Source of the DNA: Desulfuromonadaceae bacterium
GTDB lineage: Bacteria > Desulfobacterota > Desulfuromonadia > Geobacterales > Pseudopelobacteraceae
Assembly: GCA_028687585.1 (NCBI GenBank)
Contig: JAQTZV010000001.1
Coordinates: 310,001-374,000 of the forward strand
Length of the DNA: 64,000 nt
Direction: 5' to 3'
How positions within the stretch are numbered: position 1 is the first letter of the stretch; every line of letters begins with the position of its first letter. This document shows, piece by piece, positions 1 to 8,120 of the stretch. The translations under genes and the position numbers were made by a program. The notes beneath the pieces were generated by a model, which did not search any database, was not told the origin of the DNA, and saw only the letters and a program-made list of their open reading frames with translations.

Positions 1-732
1 GGCCATCAAACCGCAGCCCGGCTTGGCTTCCGAAACGGAGTCACCTGTCAAGTAGAGTCGCTGTGAAACTTTGCGCGTTACAATACTGTTGTTCGACCCG
101 TAGCCGGCCATGCCGGAAGCAGCGACAATACAGCTCTGCGGCATTGCTTCAAGGACCGTGTTTACCAGCATGGCCTTCATGTCGGCCCGGTCAAATGCTT
201 CAACCACAATTGAACAGTCGGAGAATAGTGCCGGAATATTCTTCGGGGTGAGAAGTGTGCAATGTGCATGCACGGTTACATAGGGATTGATGCGCTGCAG
301 GTTTTCGCACAGAGCGTCCACTTTATAGCGGCCGATCTGGTCGGTAAAGTACTGCTGGCGATTGAGATTGGAGGGCTCAACAACATCAAAGTCGGCTATA
401 ACCAGCCTACCGACACCGACTCGTGCAAGGGCTACCGCCACTGCAGAACCAAGGCCTCCCACGCCGGCAATGCCGATCACCGCCCGTTTCAGGCGGGCAT
501 GAACACCGGGTGTGTGGCGGGATGCCATTAATCCTTCCAACTCGTCTTCAGTTGGTATTTCTCCACGCCGTATCAGGAACAGTTCATCGCCATCACATAA
601 AATCGTATCCGGGGCAGTGGGGAAACCGTTCAGGATCAGCACATCAGCATCAGCTTTGTGCGTTGCGGCACACGCGCCAAGCGTCAGACCGTCTTTGATG
701 TCGACGTCTTTTTCGTTGATACGGATTTTCAC
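1..732 (-). CDS. thiF: ThiF/MoeB-family activating enzyme with N-terminal ThiS-like domain (partial)
   Basis: The reading frame begins at a GTG (730-732) three bases after the stop of the trans-sulfuration gene and is still open at the window edge, giving 244 residues with the C-terminus missing. The first 65 or so residues look like a small beta-grasp sulfur-carrier (ThiS-like) domain. A Rossmann-type E1 fold follows with the nucleotide loop GIAGVGGLGSAVA and an acidic strand end IADFDVVEPSNLNRQ, which is the ATP/Mg region of ThiF/MoeB/HesA enzymes. Family knowledge: these enzymes adenylate the C-terminal glycine of ThiS or MoaD-like sulfur carriers. Linkage to two PLP sulfur-amino-acid enzymes and a SAM riboswitch suggests a role in sulfur transfer tied to cysteine/methionine metabolism, but thiamine synthesis is equally possible. 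It is probably translated by coupling, as no strong Shine-Dalgarno is visible. Confidence 0.8.
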   Translation of the reverse strand, partial: MKIRINEKDVDIKDGLTLGACAATHKADADVLILNGFPTAPDTILCDGDELFLIRRGEIPTEDELEGLMASRHTPGVHARLKRAVIGIAGVGGLGSAVAVALARVGVGRLVIADFDVVEPSNLNRQQYFTDQIGRYKVDALCENLQRINPYVTVHAHCTLLTPKNIPALFSDCSIVVEAFDRADMKAMLVNTVLEAMPQSCIVAASGMAGYGSNNSIVTRKVSQRLYLTGDSVSEAKPGCGLMA

Positions 733-735
733 ACT

Positions 736-1869
736 CTACCCGATGGCCTGCTGCAAATCAGCAATCAGATCATCCGGGTCCTCCAGACCGACGGAGAGTC
801 GCACCAACGTATCGGTAATCCCCTTGCGCTCCCGTTCCTCTTTGGGTACCGACGCGTGTGACATTCTTGCCGGATAGGAGATGATGCTTTCAACACCGCC
901 AAGGCTGACGGCAAAAGCGGCCAGGTGAGAATTTTCCAGCAGTCGCTTGGTTGTGTCATACGTATCGAGTTCAAAAGAAAAGACCGCGCCTGGACCATCA
1001 GCCTGAGCATTGTGGATGGTGTGACCGGGATGCTCGGGAAGGCCCGGATAATGGACTGCGGCGACGCGTGGATGCTGTTTCAGCCATGTGACGATTTTGA
1101 GTGTGTTTATCTGGCTCTGGTCCATTCTTACCTTGAGGGTCTTGACACCGCGCAGGGTCAGAAAGGAATCATGCGGGCCGAGTCCGGTGCCGAAGGCGTT
1201 CTGGATGTAGCGGATGCGCTGCCCGAGTTCTGTGTCTCTGGTGACAGCAAAGCCGCACAGGACGTCGCTGTGGCCGTTAATGAACTTGGTGCCGCTGTGC
1301 AGAACGATATCACAGCCGAGTTCCAGCGGGCGCTGCAGGTAGGGGGTCATGAAGGTGTTATCCACGAGCGTGATAATGTCGTGCCGGTGGGCAATGTCGG
1401 CCGCTCCGCGCAGGTCGGTGACCTTAAGGAGCGGGTTTGAAGGTGTTTCAAGATATATCCCCTTTGTTTCTGGACGGATGGCTGCTTCAATTGCGGCCAG
1501 ATTGGTAGCGTCGACAAAGGTGGAGATAATGCCCATCCGGCTGAATATCGTCGAGAGCACTCGATAGGCACCACCGTAGACATCGTCACAGACGACCAGA
1601 TGGTCGCCGGGGGAAAAAATCATCAGAGTGGTTGAGATGGCGGCCATGCCGGAAGCGAACGCGAGGCAGCGTGTACCCCCTTCCAGCACGGCAATTGTAT
1701 CTTCCAGCGCTTCACGGGTCGGGTTATCGCCGCGGGCATAATCATATTTACTGAAATGGTCGACCGACGTCTGGCGATAGGTGGATATCTGGTAGATCGG
1801 TATTCCGAGCGCCCCGGTTTGCTGGTCAATTGTTGGTCCACCGTGGATCAGTTTGGTTGCAAGTCTCAT
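736..1869 (-). CDS. Trans-sulfuration family PLP enzyme (cystathionine gamma-synthase/lyase type)
   Basis: The 377-residue length is normal for the Cys/Met metabolism PLP family. The PLP-binding lysine is K195 in HSGTKFINGHSD. Other family landmarks are YDYARGDNPTREALE near residue 42 and the FASGMAAIST loop near 71. The ATG has a strong GGAGGGG five bases upstream, and the gene begins 2 bases after its upstream partner, so the two are one operon under the SAM riboswitch. Members carry out gamma-replacement on activated homoserine, or beta/gamma-elimination of cystathionine. Sequence reading alone cannot separate synthase, beta-lyase and gamma-lyase, so no symbol is given. A duplicated pair could split forward and reverse trans-sulfuration. 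Confidence 0.88.
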   Translation of the reverse strand: MRLATKLIHGGPTIDQQTGALGIPIYQISTYRQTSVDHFSKYDYARGDNPTREALEDTIAVLEGGTRCLAFASGMAAISTTLMIFSPGDHLVVCDDVYGGAYRVLSTIFSRMGIISTFVDATNLAAIEAAIRPETKGIYLETPSNPLLKVTDLRGAADIAHRHDIITLVDNTFMTPYLQRPLELGCDIVLHSGTKFINGHSDVLCGFAVTRDTELGQRIRYIQNAFGTGLGPHDSFLTLRGVKTLKVRMDQSQINTLKIVTWLKQHPRVAAVHYPGLPEHPGHTIHNAQADGPGAVFSFELDTYDTTKRLLENSHLAAFAVSLGGVESIISYPARMSHASVPKEERERKGITDTLVRLSVGLEDPDDLIADLQQAIG

Positions 1870-1871
1870 GG

Positions 1872-3008
1872 TTACCCCTCCAGGGCCTGGCGCAGATCTT
1901 CAATCAGGTCATCACAATCCTCGATCCCGACCGACAGACGCAGCAGTACATTGTTAATTCCCAATCTGGTGCGCAGTTCGGGCGGAATGTCAGCGTGTGT
2001 CTGCACCTCAGGGAAGGTGATCAGGCTTTCAACTCCTCCGAGGCTTTCGGCAAAAGAGATCAGGCTCGTCTTCAGCAGAATCTGCTCAACAAGTTCATGC
2101 TTGTCAACCTCAAAAGCTATCATGGCTCCGAAACCACGGGAATCGCGACCCATCAGGTCGTGATCGGGGTGATCTTTCAGGCCGGGATAAAATACTTTTG
2201 TTATGCGAGGGTGCGCTGCAAGCCACTCGGCAATGTGGCCGGCATTCTCCTGCTGTTTATCCATTCGGATCGCCAGGGTTTTAATGCCGCGGGTTGTCAG
2301 CCAGGAATCCTGTGGTCCCAGAACGGCCCCTACAGAATTCTGATGAAAATACACCAGATCTGCCAACGTCGGATCCTTGACCGTAACCAGTCCCGCTACG
2401 GTGTCATTATGCCCTGCAAGATATTTTGTCGCACTGTAGACAGCTATGTCAGCGCCCATATCGAGCGGACGAAGCAGGTACGGTGTCAGGAAGGTATTGT
2501 CAGCAATCAGCAGCAGATTGCTGTTTTTACAGAGGGCGGAAATTGCCCGAAGGTCGGCGAATTTAAGAAGTGGATTGGTAAGGGTCTCAACAAATACCGC
2601 CCTGGTTGATGGCTGGATGGCCGCAGACACTTCGGCACTATTGCTGGTGTCAACATAGCTGAAAGAAAGGCCGTATTGAGTGAATATCTTGTCAAACAGT
2701 CGACAGGTGCCGCCGTAGAGATCCTCTGTTACGATCAGGTGATCACCCGATTTGAATAGCAGCAGCAGATTGGCAATTGCCGCCATTCCGGAAGCGTACG
2801 CAAAGCCGCGAGCAGCTCCGTCAAGCCGTGCAATGCCATCTTCCAGCGCCTGTCGGGTCGGGTTGCCGGAGCGGCTGTAATCATAGCCGGTACTTTGGCC
2901 GAGTCCTGGATGTCTGAATGTGGCTGTTTGATAAATCGGAACGGTAACGGCACCGGTTCGAGTGTCCCATTCCAGTCCGATCTGTACTGCCTGAGTTGCA
3001 ATGTTCAT
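1872..3008 (-). CDS. Trans-sulfuration family PLP enzyme, paralogue of the adjacent gene
   Basis: This is a second cystathionine gamma-synthase/beta-lyase-like protein of 378 residues, clearly related to its neighbour along its length. The PLP lysine is K195 in YSATKYLAGHND, and the N-terminal landmark is YDYSRSGNPTRQALE. I chose the ATG at 3008 because TTTGGAGGG lies 5-6 bases before it; a TTG four codons upstream overlaps that ribosome site and is unlikely. It is the first gene after the SAM-I riboswitch, so it should be expressed when S-adenosylmethionine is low, which points to methionine or cysteine supply. The exact reaction is not resolvable from sequence. Confidence 0.88.
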   Translation of the reverse strand: MNIATQAVQIGLEWDTRTGAVTVPIYQTATFRHPGLGQSTGYDYSRSGNPTRQALEDGIARLDGAARGFAYASGMAAIANLLLLFKSGDHLIVTEDLYGGTCRLFDKIFTQYGLSFSYVDTSNSAEVSAAIQPSTRAVFVETLTNPLLKFADLRAISALCKNSNLLLIADNTFLTPYLLRPLDMGADIAVYSATKYLAGHNDTVAGLVTVKDPTLADLVYFHQNSVGAVLGPQDSWLTTRGIKTLAIRMDKQQENAGHIAEWLAAHPRITKVFYPGLKDHPDHDLMGRDSRGFGAMIAFEVDKHELVEQILLKTSLISFAESLGGVESLITFPEVQTHADIPPELRTRLGINNVLLRLSVGIEDCDDLIEDLRQALEG

Positions 3009-3020
3009 AGTACCCTCCAA

Positions 3021-3075
3021 AGTATAAATCCCCTTCCGGGGTGCGGAAGAGGATCTTGTGGACGGCGCTCTTCCT
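3021..3075 (-). promoter_or_regulatory. Candidate expression platform of the SAM riboswitch
   Basis: Directly after the aptamer the minus strand can form a 7-bp hairpin (arms 3045-3051 and 3068-3074) whose 5' arm touches the closing helix P1 of the aptamer. A second small hairpin CCCCGGAAGGGG (3030-3041) follows, just before the GGAGGG ribosome site of the first enzyme. The U-run after the second hairpin is weak, so control could be premature termination or masking of the ribosome site. This is inferred from base pairing by eye. Confidence 0.4.
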
Positions 3076-3177
3076 TATCTCCCGAAACCGCAAACGGTCC
3101 CGCTGGAATTGGCACCTTGCCGTATGGCTGGTTGCCGCGACATCACAGGGCCAGTCCCTCAGTCGCTCTCGATAAGA
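3073..3177 (-). promoter_or_regulatory. SAM-I (S-box) riboswitch aptamer
   Basis: Read on the minus strand, the sequence follows the S-box pattern closely: CTTATCGAGAGCGACTGAGG, GACTGGCCC, a TGATG segment, CGGCAACCAGCC, AAGGTGCCAATTCC, and a closing GAGATAAG pairing with the opening CTTATC. These are the conserved P1, kink-turn, pseudoknot and ligand-core segments of the SAM-I class. It lies in the leader of two trans-sulfuration genes, the classic target. High SAM should switch the operon off. Confidence 0.93.
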
Positions 3178-3217
3178 ATATGTATGTTGAGTTTATTAGT
3201 ATGAAAATATGAGTGAA

Positions 3218-3246
3218 AAATATCAGTATGATAGTAAGAATGTCAA
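3218..3246 (-). promoter_or_regulatory. Probable sigma-70 promoter of the riboswitch-controlled operon
   Basis: On the minus strand a perfect TTGACA (3246-3241) is followed after 16-17 bases by GATATT/ATATTT near 3224-3218. This lies about 40 bases upstream of the riboswitch aptamer, in a strongly AT-rich stretch (3180-3360) that holds no gene. The -35 box is consensus; the -10 box is only fair. Confidence 0.5.
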
Positions 3247-3364
3247 TAATTATTTTGCATATAACTCTGTATGAATGTATGGTGATACTTAACTATTTTA
3301 GTGTGAAAAGGGCCACTCAAATTCGAGAAACCCTTACGTGCAATAGTTGAATCATATAAATTCG

Positions 3365-3568
3365 TCAATGTTTTTTGCTGAAATCGCGGAACGAGCCTTT
3401 GGGAAGCGGGGGGAGTTTTTTCGGGGTCGTTGCATCCCAGATCATTTTTGACAAACTGCGCTCTATAGGTGACATGGTGATTGCCAGCAGGAACAAAGCC
3501 AGAAATGCCAGGGCAAAAATCAGCAGCATACCGGCCGAAACGAGAATTGCTTCAATAATGACGGGCAT
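3365..3568 (-). CDS. Small single-pass membrane protein, unknown function
   Basis: The protein has 67 residues and starts at the ATG at 3568, which follows a GCGGGGGG ribosome-site-like run; a GTG start twelve codons upstream (3604) lacks a site. The N-terminal half (about residues 4-32) is a continuous hydrophobic stretch rich in Leu, Ala and Ile, and so a membrane anchor. The tail is basic and proline-rich (TTPKKLPPLPKGSFRDF) and probably cytoplasmic. I recognise no family. It is divergent from resB with about 220 bases between them, which could hold promoters for both. Confidence 0.5.
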   Translation of the reverse strand: MPVIIEAILVSAGMLLIFALAFLALFLLAITMSPIERSLSKMIWDATTPKKLPPLPKGSFRDFSKKH

Positions 3569-3790
3569 ACACGCCCCCCGCAAAATAAGTAATGGTTTTC
3601 TCACGTTGAGTATACACGATGGTTATAAAATTGAAAGTGATCATTACACTGACTGTCACTGAAAAATGGAATGATGATAAAAGTAAAAAAAGTGGTGCAT
3701 TTTTTTTTGAAATTGAGGTATTGTCTAAAAGTTAACGAATGAAGTTTCAAAGTACTGTGTCTACTTCACAAAAATTGTTTGGAGATTCCA

Positions 3791-5155
3791 TTGGCTACTA
3801 CAGATAAAAGTTTTGCAACCTCCGTCTGGGATTTTTTCTGCTCTCTTAAGCTGACCCTTTTCCTACTCATTTCACTGGCTTTAACATCAATCATCGGCAC
3901 AATTCTTCCCCAGGGTGCATTGCCGCCTGAATATGTTGCCTCGATCAGTCCCGCCAAGCTGCAGATATATTCCAAACTCGGTTTCTTTGATATGTATCAC
4001 TCATGGTGGTTTATAGCCCTGCTGTACGTGTTCAGCTTGAATCTTGTGTCCTGCTCGATAAAGCGCCTGCCACACGTATTCAAGTTCATCAGTGAACCGA
4101 CTCTTGTTCTGGGAGAGGGAACGCGAAACTCATTCTCGCTGAAAAAAGAGCTGACGTTTTCCGGGTCTATTGAACATGGAAAAGAGCGACTGGTCGCTTT
4201 TCTCGGGAAAGAATTTTCCGCGCCGGTCATTACGGAACAAAACGGTGAATATCATCTGTTTGCGCAAAAAACAGCTTGGTGCCGTCTGGGTGTATATGTT
4301 GTGCATTTCAGCATACTGGTGATTTTTGTCGGGGCGATTATCGGATCACTGGCCGGATACAAAGGCTTTGTAGCAATTGTAGAAGGAACCAGCGTCAATG
4401 CCTTTCAAAAGCAGAATGGTCAGCAGATGCCGCTCGGATTTGATGTTCTTTGTGAAAAATTCAATGTGGAATTTTATAATTCCGGAGCTCCCAAAGAATT
4501 CAGAAGTACTTTGACCGTGTTGGAAAACGGTAAACCGGTTCCCGGTTATTCGAAAGTAAAGGTTATTGTCAACGAACCGATGACATACAAGGGCATCACG
4601 TTTTACCAGTCAAGTTATGGCCAGGCCAGCGAAGGAAGCGATCACTTGATTTCTGTGACTCCACGCAGTGGCGGGGCGGCGGAAAAACTATCAGTTCGTG
4701 AAGGAGTGCCCGTTACTCTGAAGGATGGCACTGTCTTCAAGCTGCTGGAGGCAACGCAGGAAGTCCGTCAGTTTGCGCCCGGTTTTTCCGGCCCGGCAGC
4801 CCGCATTGAAGTGACCCCGAAGGGTGGGGCTCCACTTACTTTCATCGCTTTTAAAAATTTTCCTGAAGTTAATGCCCGGCGCGGTGATGCCCTCATTTTT
4901 GGCTACGAAGGGTCGAACGCCAAGCAGTATACCGGCTTGCAGGTCGCTAAAGACCCCGGTGTCTGGGTTGTCTGGCTCGGATGTGCGCTTATGGTACTTG
5001 GCATTAGTGTGGCATTTTTTATGTCGCATAAACGGATCTGGGTTGTAGTCTCAAAAGGGCATGCCCGTATGTACGGTAATGCCAGTAAGAACCAGGCTGC
5101 ATTTCAGATGCAGTTCGAAGACATTTCCGAGAAATTTCAGGAAATAAAAATCTAA
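3791..5155 (+). CDS. resB: Cytochrome c biogenesis protein ResB (system II haem handling)
   Basis: This is a 454-residue membrane protein. Hydrophobic segments lie near the N-terminus (KLTLFLLISLALTSIIGTIL), around residues 65-90, near 175-195 (VVHFSILVIFVGAIIGSLAG) and near the C-terminus (VVWLGCALMVLGISVAFFMS). A large extracytoplasmic beta-rich domain lies between the last two, which is the ResB/Ccs1 layout. The TTG at 3791 is favoured because GGAG (3781-3784) sits 6 bases before it; another TTG at 3779 overlaps that site. Family knowledge: ResB and CcsA form the system II synthetase that delivers haem and attaches it to CXXCH motifs of apocytochromes outside the inner membrane. The next gene is its partner, 17 bases downstream. 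Confidence 0.92.
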   Translation: MATTDKSFATSVWDFFCSLKLTLFLLISLALTSIIGTILPQGALPPEYVASISPAKLQIYSKLGFFDMYHSWWFIALLYVFSLNLVSCSIKRLPHVFKFISEPTLVLGEGTRNSFSLKKELTFSGSIEHGKERLVAFLGKEFSAPVITEQNGEYHLFAQKTAWCRLGVYVVHFSILVIFVGAIIGSLAGYKGFVAIVEGTSVNAFQKQNGQQMPLGFDVLCEKFNVEFYNSGAPKEFRSTLTVLENGKPVPGYSKVKVIVNEPMTYKGITFYQSSYGQASEGSDHLISVTPRSGGAAEKLSVREGVPVTLKDGTVFKLLEATQEVRQFAPGFSGPAARIEVTPKGGAPLTFIAFKNFPEVNARRGDALIFGYEGSNAKQYTGLQVAKDPGVWVVWLGCALMVLGISVAFFMSHKRIWVVVSKGHARMYGNASKNQAAFQMQFEDISEKFQEIKI

Positions 5156-5172
5156 CGGAGGTTACCTGATTT

Positions 5173-6030
5173 ATGAATAGCTCCATGCTTTTTAACGTAA
5201 CAACCTTTGCATATCTGATCTCTACGGTTGTGTTCTTTGCTTTTCTCGCCAGCAAGAACAAATCTGTTGGACTTGCCGGCAGTTTCATCGCGTATGCAGG
5301 ACTTGCAGCCCAGACAGTGGCTATCGCACTGCGCTGGAAAGAGTCCTATGATATGGGAGTCGGCCATGCGCCGATGTCCAATCTGTATGAATCGATCGTC
5401 TTTTTCTCCTGGACGATAATTCTGCTGTTTGCCTACATCGATCTCCGCTACAAATACCGGATAATCGGTGCTTTTGTAGTGCCGTTTGCTTTGCTGGGTA
5501 TGGCCTGGGCACAGCTCGGTATGAACACCGGCATCGAACCTCTTGTGCCGGCGCTGCAGAGTAACTGGCTGTTGTACCACGTTATTACCTGTTTTCTTGG
5601 CTATGCTGCATTTGCCGTTGCGTGCGGAATATCGGTAATGTATTTGATAAAAACTGCCATTGAAGGTACCAATTCGACTGCGCAAGCTGGTGGGCTGATG
5701 TCCCTCTTTCCTCCACTGAAGGTCCTTGATGATCTCAACTATCGCTCTATCATGATCGGTTTTCCGCTCCTGACACTCGGTATTATCACCGGTGCTGCCT
5801 GGGCCAATTATGCCTGGGGAACTTACTGGAGCTGGGATCCAAAGGAAACGTGGTCATTAATCGTCTGGTTTGTCTACGCTGCCTTTCTGCACGCCCGCAT
5901 CACCAAGGGGTGGGTCGGAAAACGCGCCGCCTGGCTCTCGGTCATCGGTTTTGCCGCAACAATATTCTGCTATCTGGGAGTCAATCTGTTCCTCTCCGGC
6001 CTGCATAGTTACGGTGGTGGCGCAAAGTAG
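5173..6030 (+). CDS. ccsA: Cytochrome c assembly protein CcsA/ResC
   Basis: This 285-residue polytopic protein carries the haem-handling WWD-type motif WGTYWSWDPKETWSLIVW around residues 215-232 and conserved histidines, including HVITC near residue 136. Roughly eight membrane segments are visible. A perfect ACGGAGGT sits ten bases before the ATG. Family knowledge: CcsA channels haem across the membrane and, with ResB, ligates it to apocytochrome c. The operon ends here and a terminator follows. High demand for c-type cytochromes would suit a Geobacter-like host. Confidence 0.94.
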   Translation: MNSSMLFNVTTFAYLISTVVFFAFLASKNKSVGLAGSFIAYAGLAAQTVAIALRWKESYDMGVGHAPMSNLYESIVFFSWTIILLFAYIDLRYKYRIIGAFVVPFALLGMAWAQLGMNTGIEPLVPALQSNWLLYHVITCFLGYAAFAVACGISVMYLIKTAIEGTNSTAQAGGLMSLFPPLKVLDDLNYRSIMIGFPLLTLGIITGAAWANYAWGTYWSWDPKETWSLIVWFVYAAFLHARITKGWVGKRAAWLSVIGFAATIFCYLGVNLFLSGLHSYGGGAK

Positions 6031-6054
6031 TAACTCCAGCGCTGATATCCAAAG

Positions 6055-6085
6055 GACCTCAGAGGTTCCTAACGCCTCTGAGGTC
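6055..6085. repeat. Perfect inverted repeat after ccsA
   Basis: GACCTCAGAGG and CCTCTGAGGTC form an 11-bp stem with a 9-base loop. It lacks a U-run and lies just upstream of a proper terminator, so it may stabilise the 3' end of the resB-ccsA transcript. Confidence 0.6.
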
Positions 6086-6123
6086 TTGCCAAAATTCTGA
6101 TTTCAATCGGATAGTTTTACCAC

Positions 6124-6147
6124 ACCGGGCATGCCCGGTTTTTTTTG
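6124..6147 (+). terminator. Intrinsic terminator of the resB-ccsA operon
   Basis: ACCGGGC-AT-GCCCGGT is a compact GC-rich hairpin followed by a run of T residues (6139-6146). The next gene starts 13 bases later, so it must have its own promoter or depend on readthrough. Confidence 0.88.
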
Positions 6148-6159
6148 TGTAAGGCGCCC

Positions 6160-7131
6160 ATGTGCTTGTTCTCGATAATCATACCCGTAAATCCGGGTGG
6201 CCATGTTGCCGCCATTCAGCATCTCAAGGCGATCATGCCGGACGATCAGTCGTATGAGGTTCTGCTTGCTGAAGGAAATGCTCCGAGCCAACAGCGCAAC
6301 CGTGCGGCGCAAGAGGCCGTTGGTGATATATTGTATTTCATTGACGATGACTCCCGGATAGCTCCTGAAAACTTTGCTCTTTGCGCCGCCGGAATGAGTG
6401 ACCCGTCGGTAGCAGTCGTTGGCGGCCCTTCTATTACACCGGCACATGACAACTGGTTGCAGCAGCTGTTTGGGGCCGCTCTCTCTTCACCCTTCGGTTC
6501 CGGGCCGGTTCTTAATCGATATCGCTCACATGGTGAAACACGTGTAACAACTGACAAGGAGTTGATTCTCTGCAATCTGGCTGTTCGCCGGAGTGTGTTT
6601 ATCGACCTGGGAGGTTTTAACGAATGTTTGTATCCAAATGAGGAAAATGAATTTCTGGAAAGGGTCACTTCTGCTGGTTACACGCTGCTTCACGACCCAT
6701 CCATGTCTGTATTCCGGAGTCAAAGACCTTCCCTGAAGGCGTTTGTTCGTCAGATGTTCTCCTACGGACGCGGCAGGGGGCAGCAGACTATAGTCACGTC
6801 AAACTGTTCGGTGACAAGTTTTATTCCGCTGTTTTTTGTCATATACCTTGCCGTTGCGTTGGTATGCATAAAGTATGTTTTACTGCTTGCTCCGCTCATG
6901 ATATATCTGGCAGCGGCGCTCTTCAGTTCTCTCCGGATAATGATCAAGAGCGGGCGCCTGTCTTCTCTGCTTCTGATCGGAGTATATCCACTTATGCATG
7001 TTGTTAACGGGGTTGGACTCTTGTGGGGATTGATGAACGGAAAACCTGACCCGGTCTGTGACAGCTCAATTCTGATAACAAAAATAAAAGGATTGGGGAT
7101 GAGCTTTTCGTCAGAGAACAGAGCGATATAA
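6160..7131 (+). CDS. Family 2 glycosyltransferase, membrane-associated
   Basis: The protein has 323 residues from the ATG at 6160 (AAGG five bases upstream); the in-frame TTG at 6145 lies in the terminator U-run and is rejected. The GT-A fold is shown by FSIIIPVNPGG at the start, IDDDS (the DXD metal/nucleotide-sugar site) near residue 62, and a later NEENEFLERV acidic segment. The C-terminal third has two or three membrane helices (about residues 215-285). It probably adds sugars to a lipid-linked or surface polysaccharide. It heads a set of three glycosyltransferase genes read in the same direction; donor and acceptor are unknown. Confidence 0.82.
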   Translation: MCLFSIIIPVNPGGHVAAIQHLKAIMPDDQSYEVLLAEGNAPSQQRNRAAQEAVGDILYFIDDDSRIAPENFALCAAGMSDPSVAVVGGPSITPAHDNWLQQLFGAALSSPFGSGPVLNRYRSHGETRVTTDKELILCNLAVRRSVFIDLGGFNECLYPNEENEFLERVTSAGYTLLHDPSMSVFRSQRPSLKAFVRQMFSYGRGRGQQTIVTSNCSVTSFIPLFFVIYLAVALVCIKYVLLLAPLMIYLAAALFSSLRIMIKSGRLSSLLLIGVYPLMHVVNGVGLLWGLMNGKPDPVCDSSILITKIKGLGMSFSSENRAI

Positions 7132-7175
7132 CGCGTCGAGAAACATCTGTTAAACCTTCACTGCTGGAGATAAAC

Positions 7176-8120
7176 GTGGAAGTAAGTATTGTTGTACCGA
7201 TATATAATGAGCGGGATAATGTAGAAGCGCTTTATTCCGCGCTCAAATCAGCACTTCAATCTATGGGCTGCTCGTATGAGATCATTATGGTCGACGATGG
7301 CTCTTTTGACGGATCATATACCGTACTGTCCAGGCTGGCGGCCGAAGATACCTGCCTGAAGGTCATCAGATTTCGAAGAAACTTCGGCCAGACTGCCGCC
7401 ATGTCGGCCGGCTTCGATAACGCGAAGGGCGACATCATTATTCCGATGGATGGTGATCTGCAGAATGACCCCGCTGATATACCACGGCTGATGGAAAAAA
7501 TTCATGAAGGGTATGACGTTGTTTCCGGATGGCGCCGTGATCGCAAAGACACCTTTGTTACCCGCAAAATTCCCTCTATGCTTGCCAATACCCTTATCTC
7601 CCGCCTCACAGGGGTTCATCTCCATGATTATGGCTGCACGCTCAAGGCGTACCGCCGGGAAATTCTTGACGGTATCAACCTTTATGGTGAAATGCACCGG
7701 TTCGTTCCGGCGCTGGCTTCCCAGTTCGGGGCCAAAGTAACCGAGTTACCGGTTAATCATTTTCCCCGATTGCATGGAGTCAGCAAGTACGGTATATCGC
7801 GAACTCTCCGGGTTGTTCTTGATCTGATGACGGTAAAATTCCTGATGGCGTACTCCACAAAGCCGATTCAACTATTCGGGAAGTGGGGGGTGTACACCAT
7901 CCTGGCAGGTGCAGGCACCGGTGCAATGACGCTGTACATGAAATTGTTTGAACATTTCAGCATGAATCGTAATCCGCTTCTGATATTGACCGCATTTTTA
8001 CTGTTTATGGGTGTCCAGTTTATTGTCCTTGGTTTGCTTGGTGAGCTTAATGCCAGAACCTACTTTGAGTCGCAAGGCAAGCCCATTTATGTGGTGAAAG
8101 ACAGGATAAATCTTGGCTAA
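7176..8120 (+). CDS. Family 2 glycosyltransferase of the dolichol-P-mannose synthase/ArnC type
   Basis: The 314 residues begin at a GTG with GGAGA about six bases upstream. Motifs are SIVVPIYNERDNVEAL, MVDDGSFDGS and PMDGDLQNDP (DXD), in the order and spacing of DPM1/ArnC/GtrB-like enzymes. Two C-terminal membrane helices (about residues 230-250 and 268-290) also match that group. Such enzymes usually transfer a sugar to undecaprenyl phosphate on the cytoplasmic face. The gene overlaps the next glycosyltransferase by 8 bases, which implies coupled translation. Confidence 0.87.
   Translation: MEVSIVVPIYNERDNVEALYSALKSALQSMGCSYEIIMVDDGSFDGSYTVLSRLAAEDTCLKVIRFRRNFGQTAAMSAGFDNAKGDIIIPMDGDLQNDPADIPRLMEKIHEGYDVVSGWRRDRKDTFVTRKIPSMLANTLISRLTGVHLHDYGCTLKAYRREILDGINLYGEMHRFVPALASQFGAKVTELPVNHFPRLHGVSKYGISRTLRVVLDLMTVKFLMAYSTKPIQLFGKWGVYTILAGAGTGAMTLYMKLFEHFSMNRNPLLILTAFLLFMGVQFIVLGLLGELNARTYFESQGKPIYVVKDRINLG

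Noticed and set aside
1830-2609. A 259-codon plus-strand frame across the trans-sulfuration gene
   Set aside because: It is antisense to an enzyme with all catalytic landmarks.
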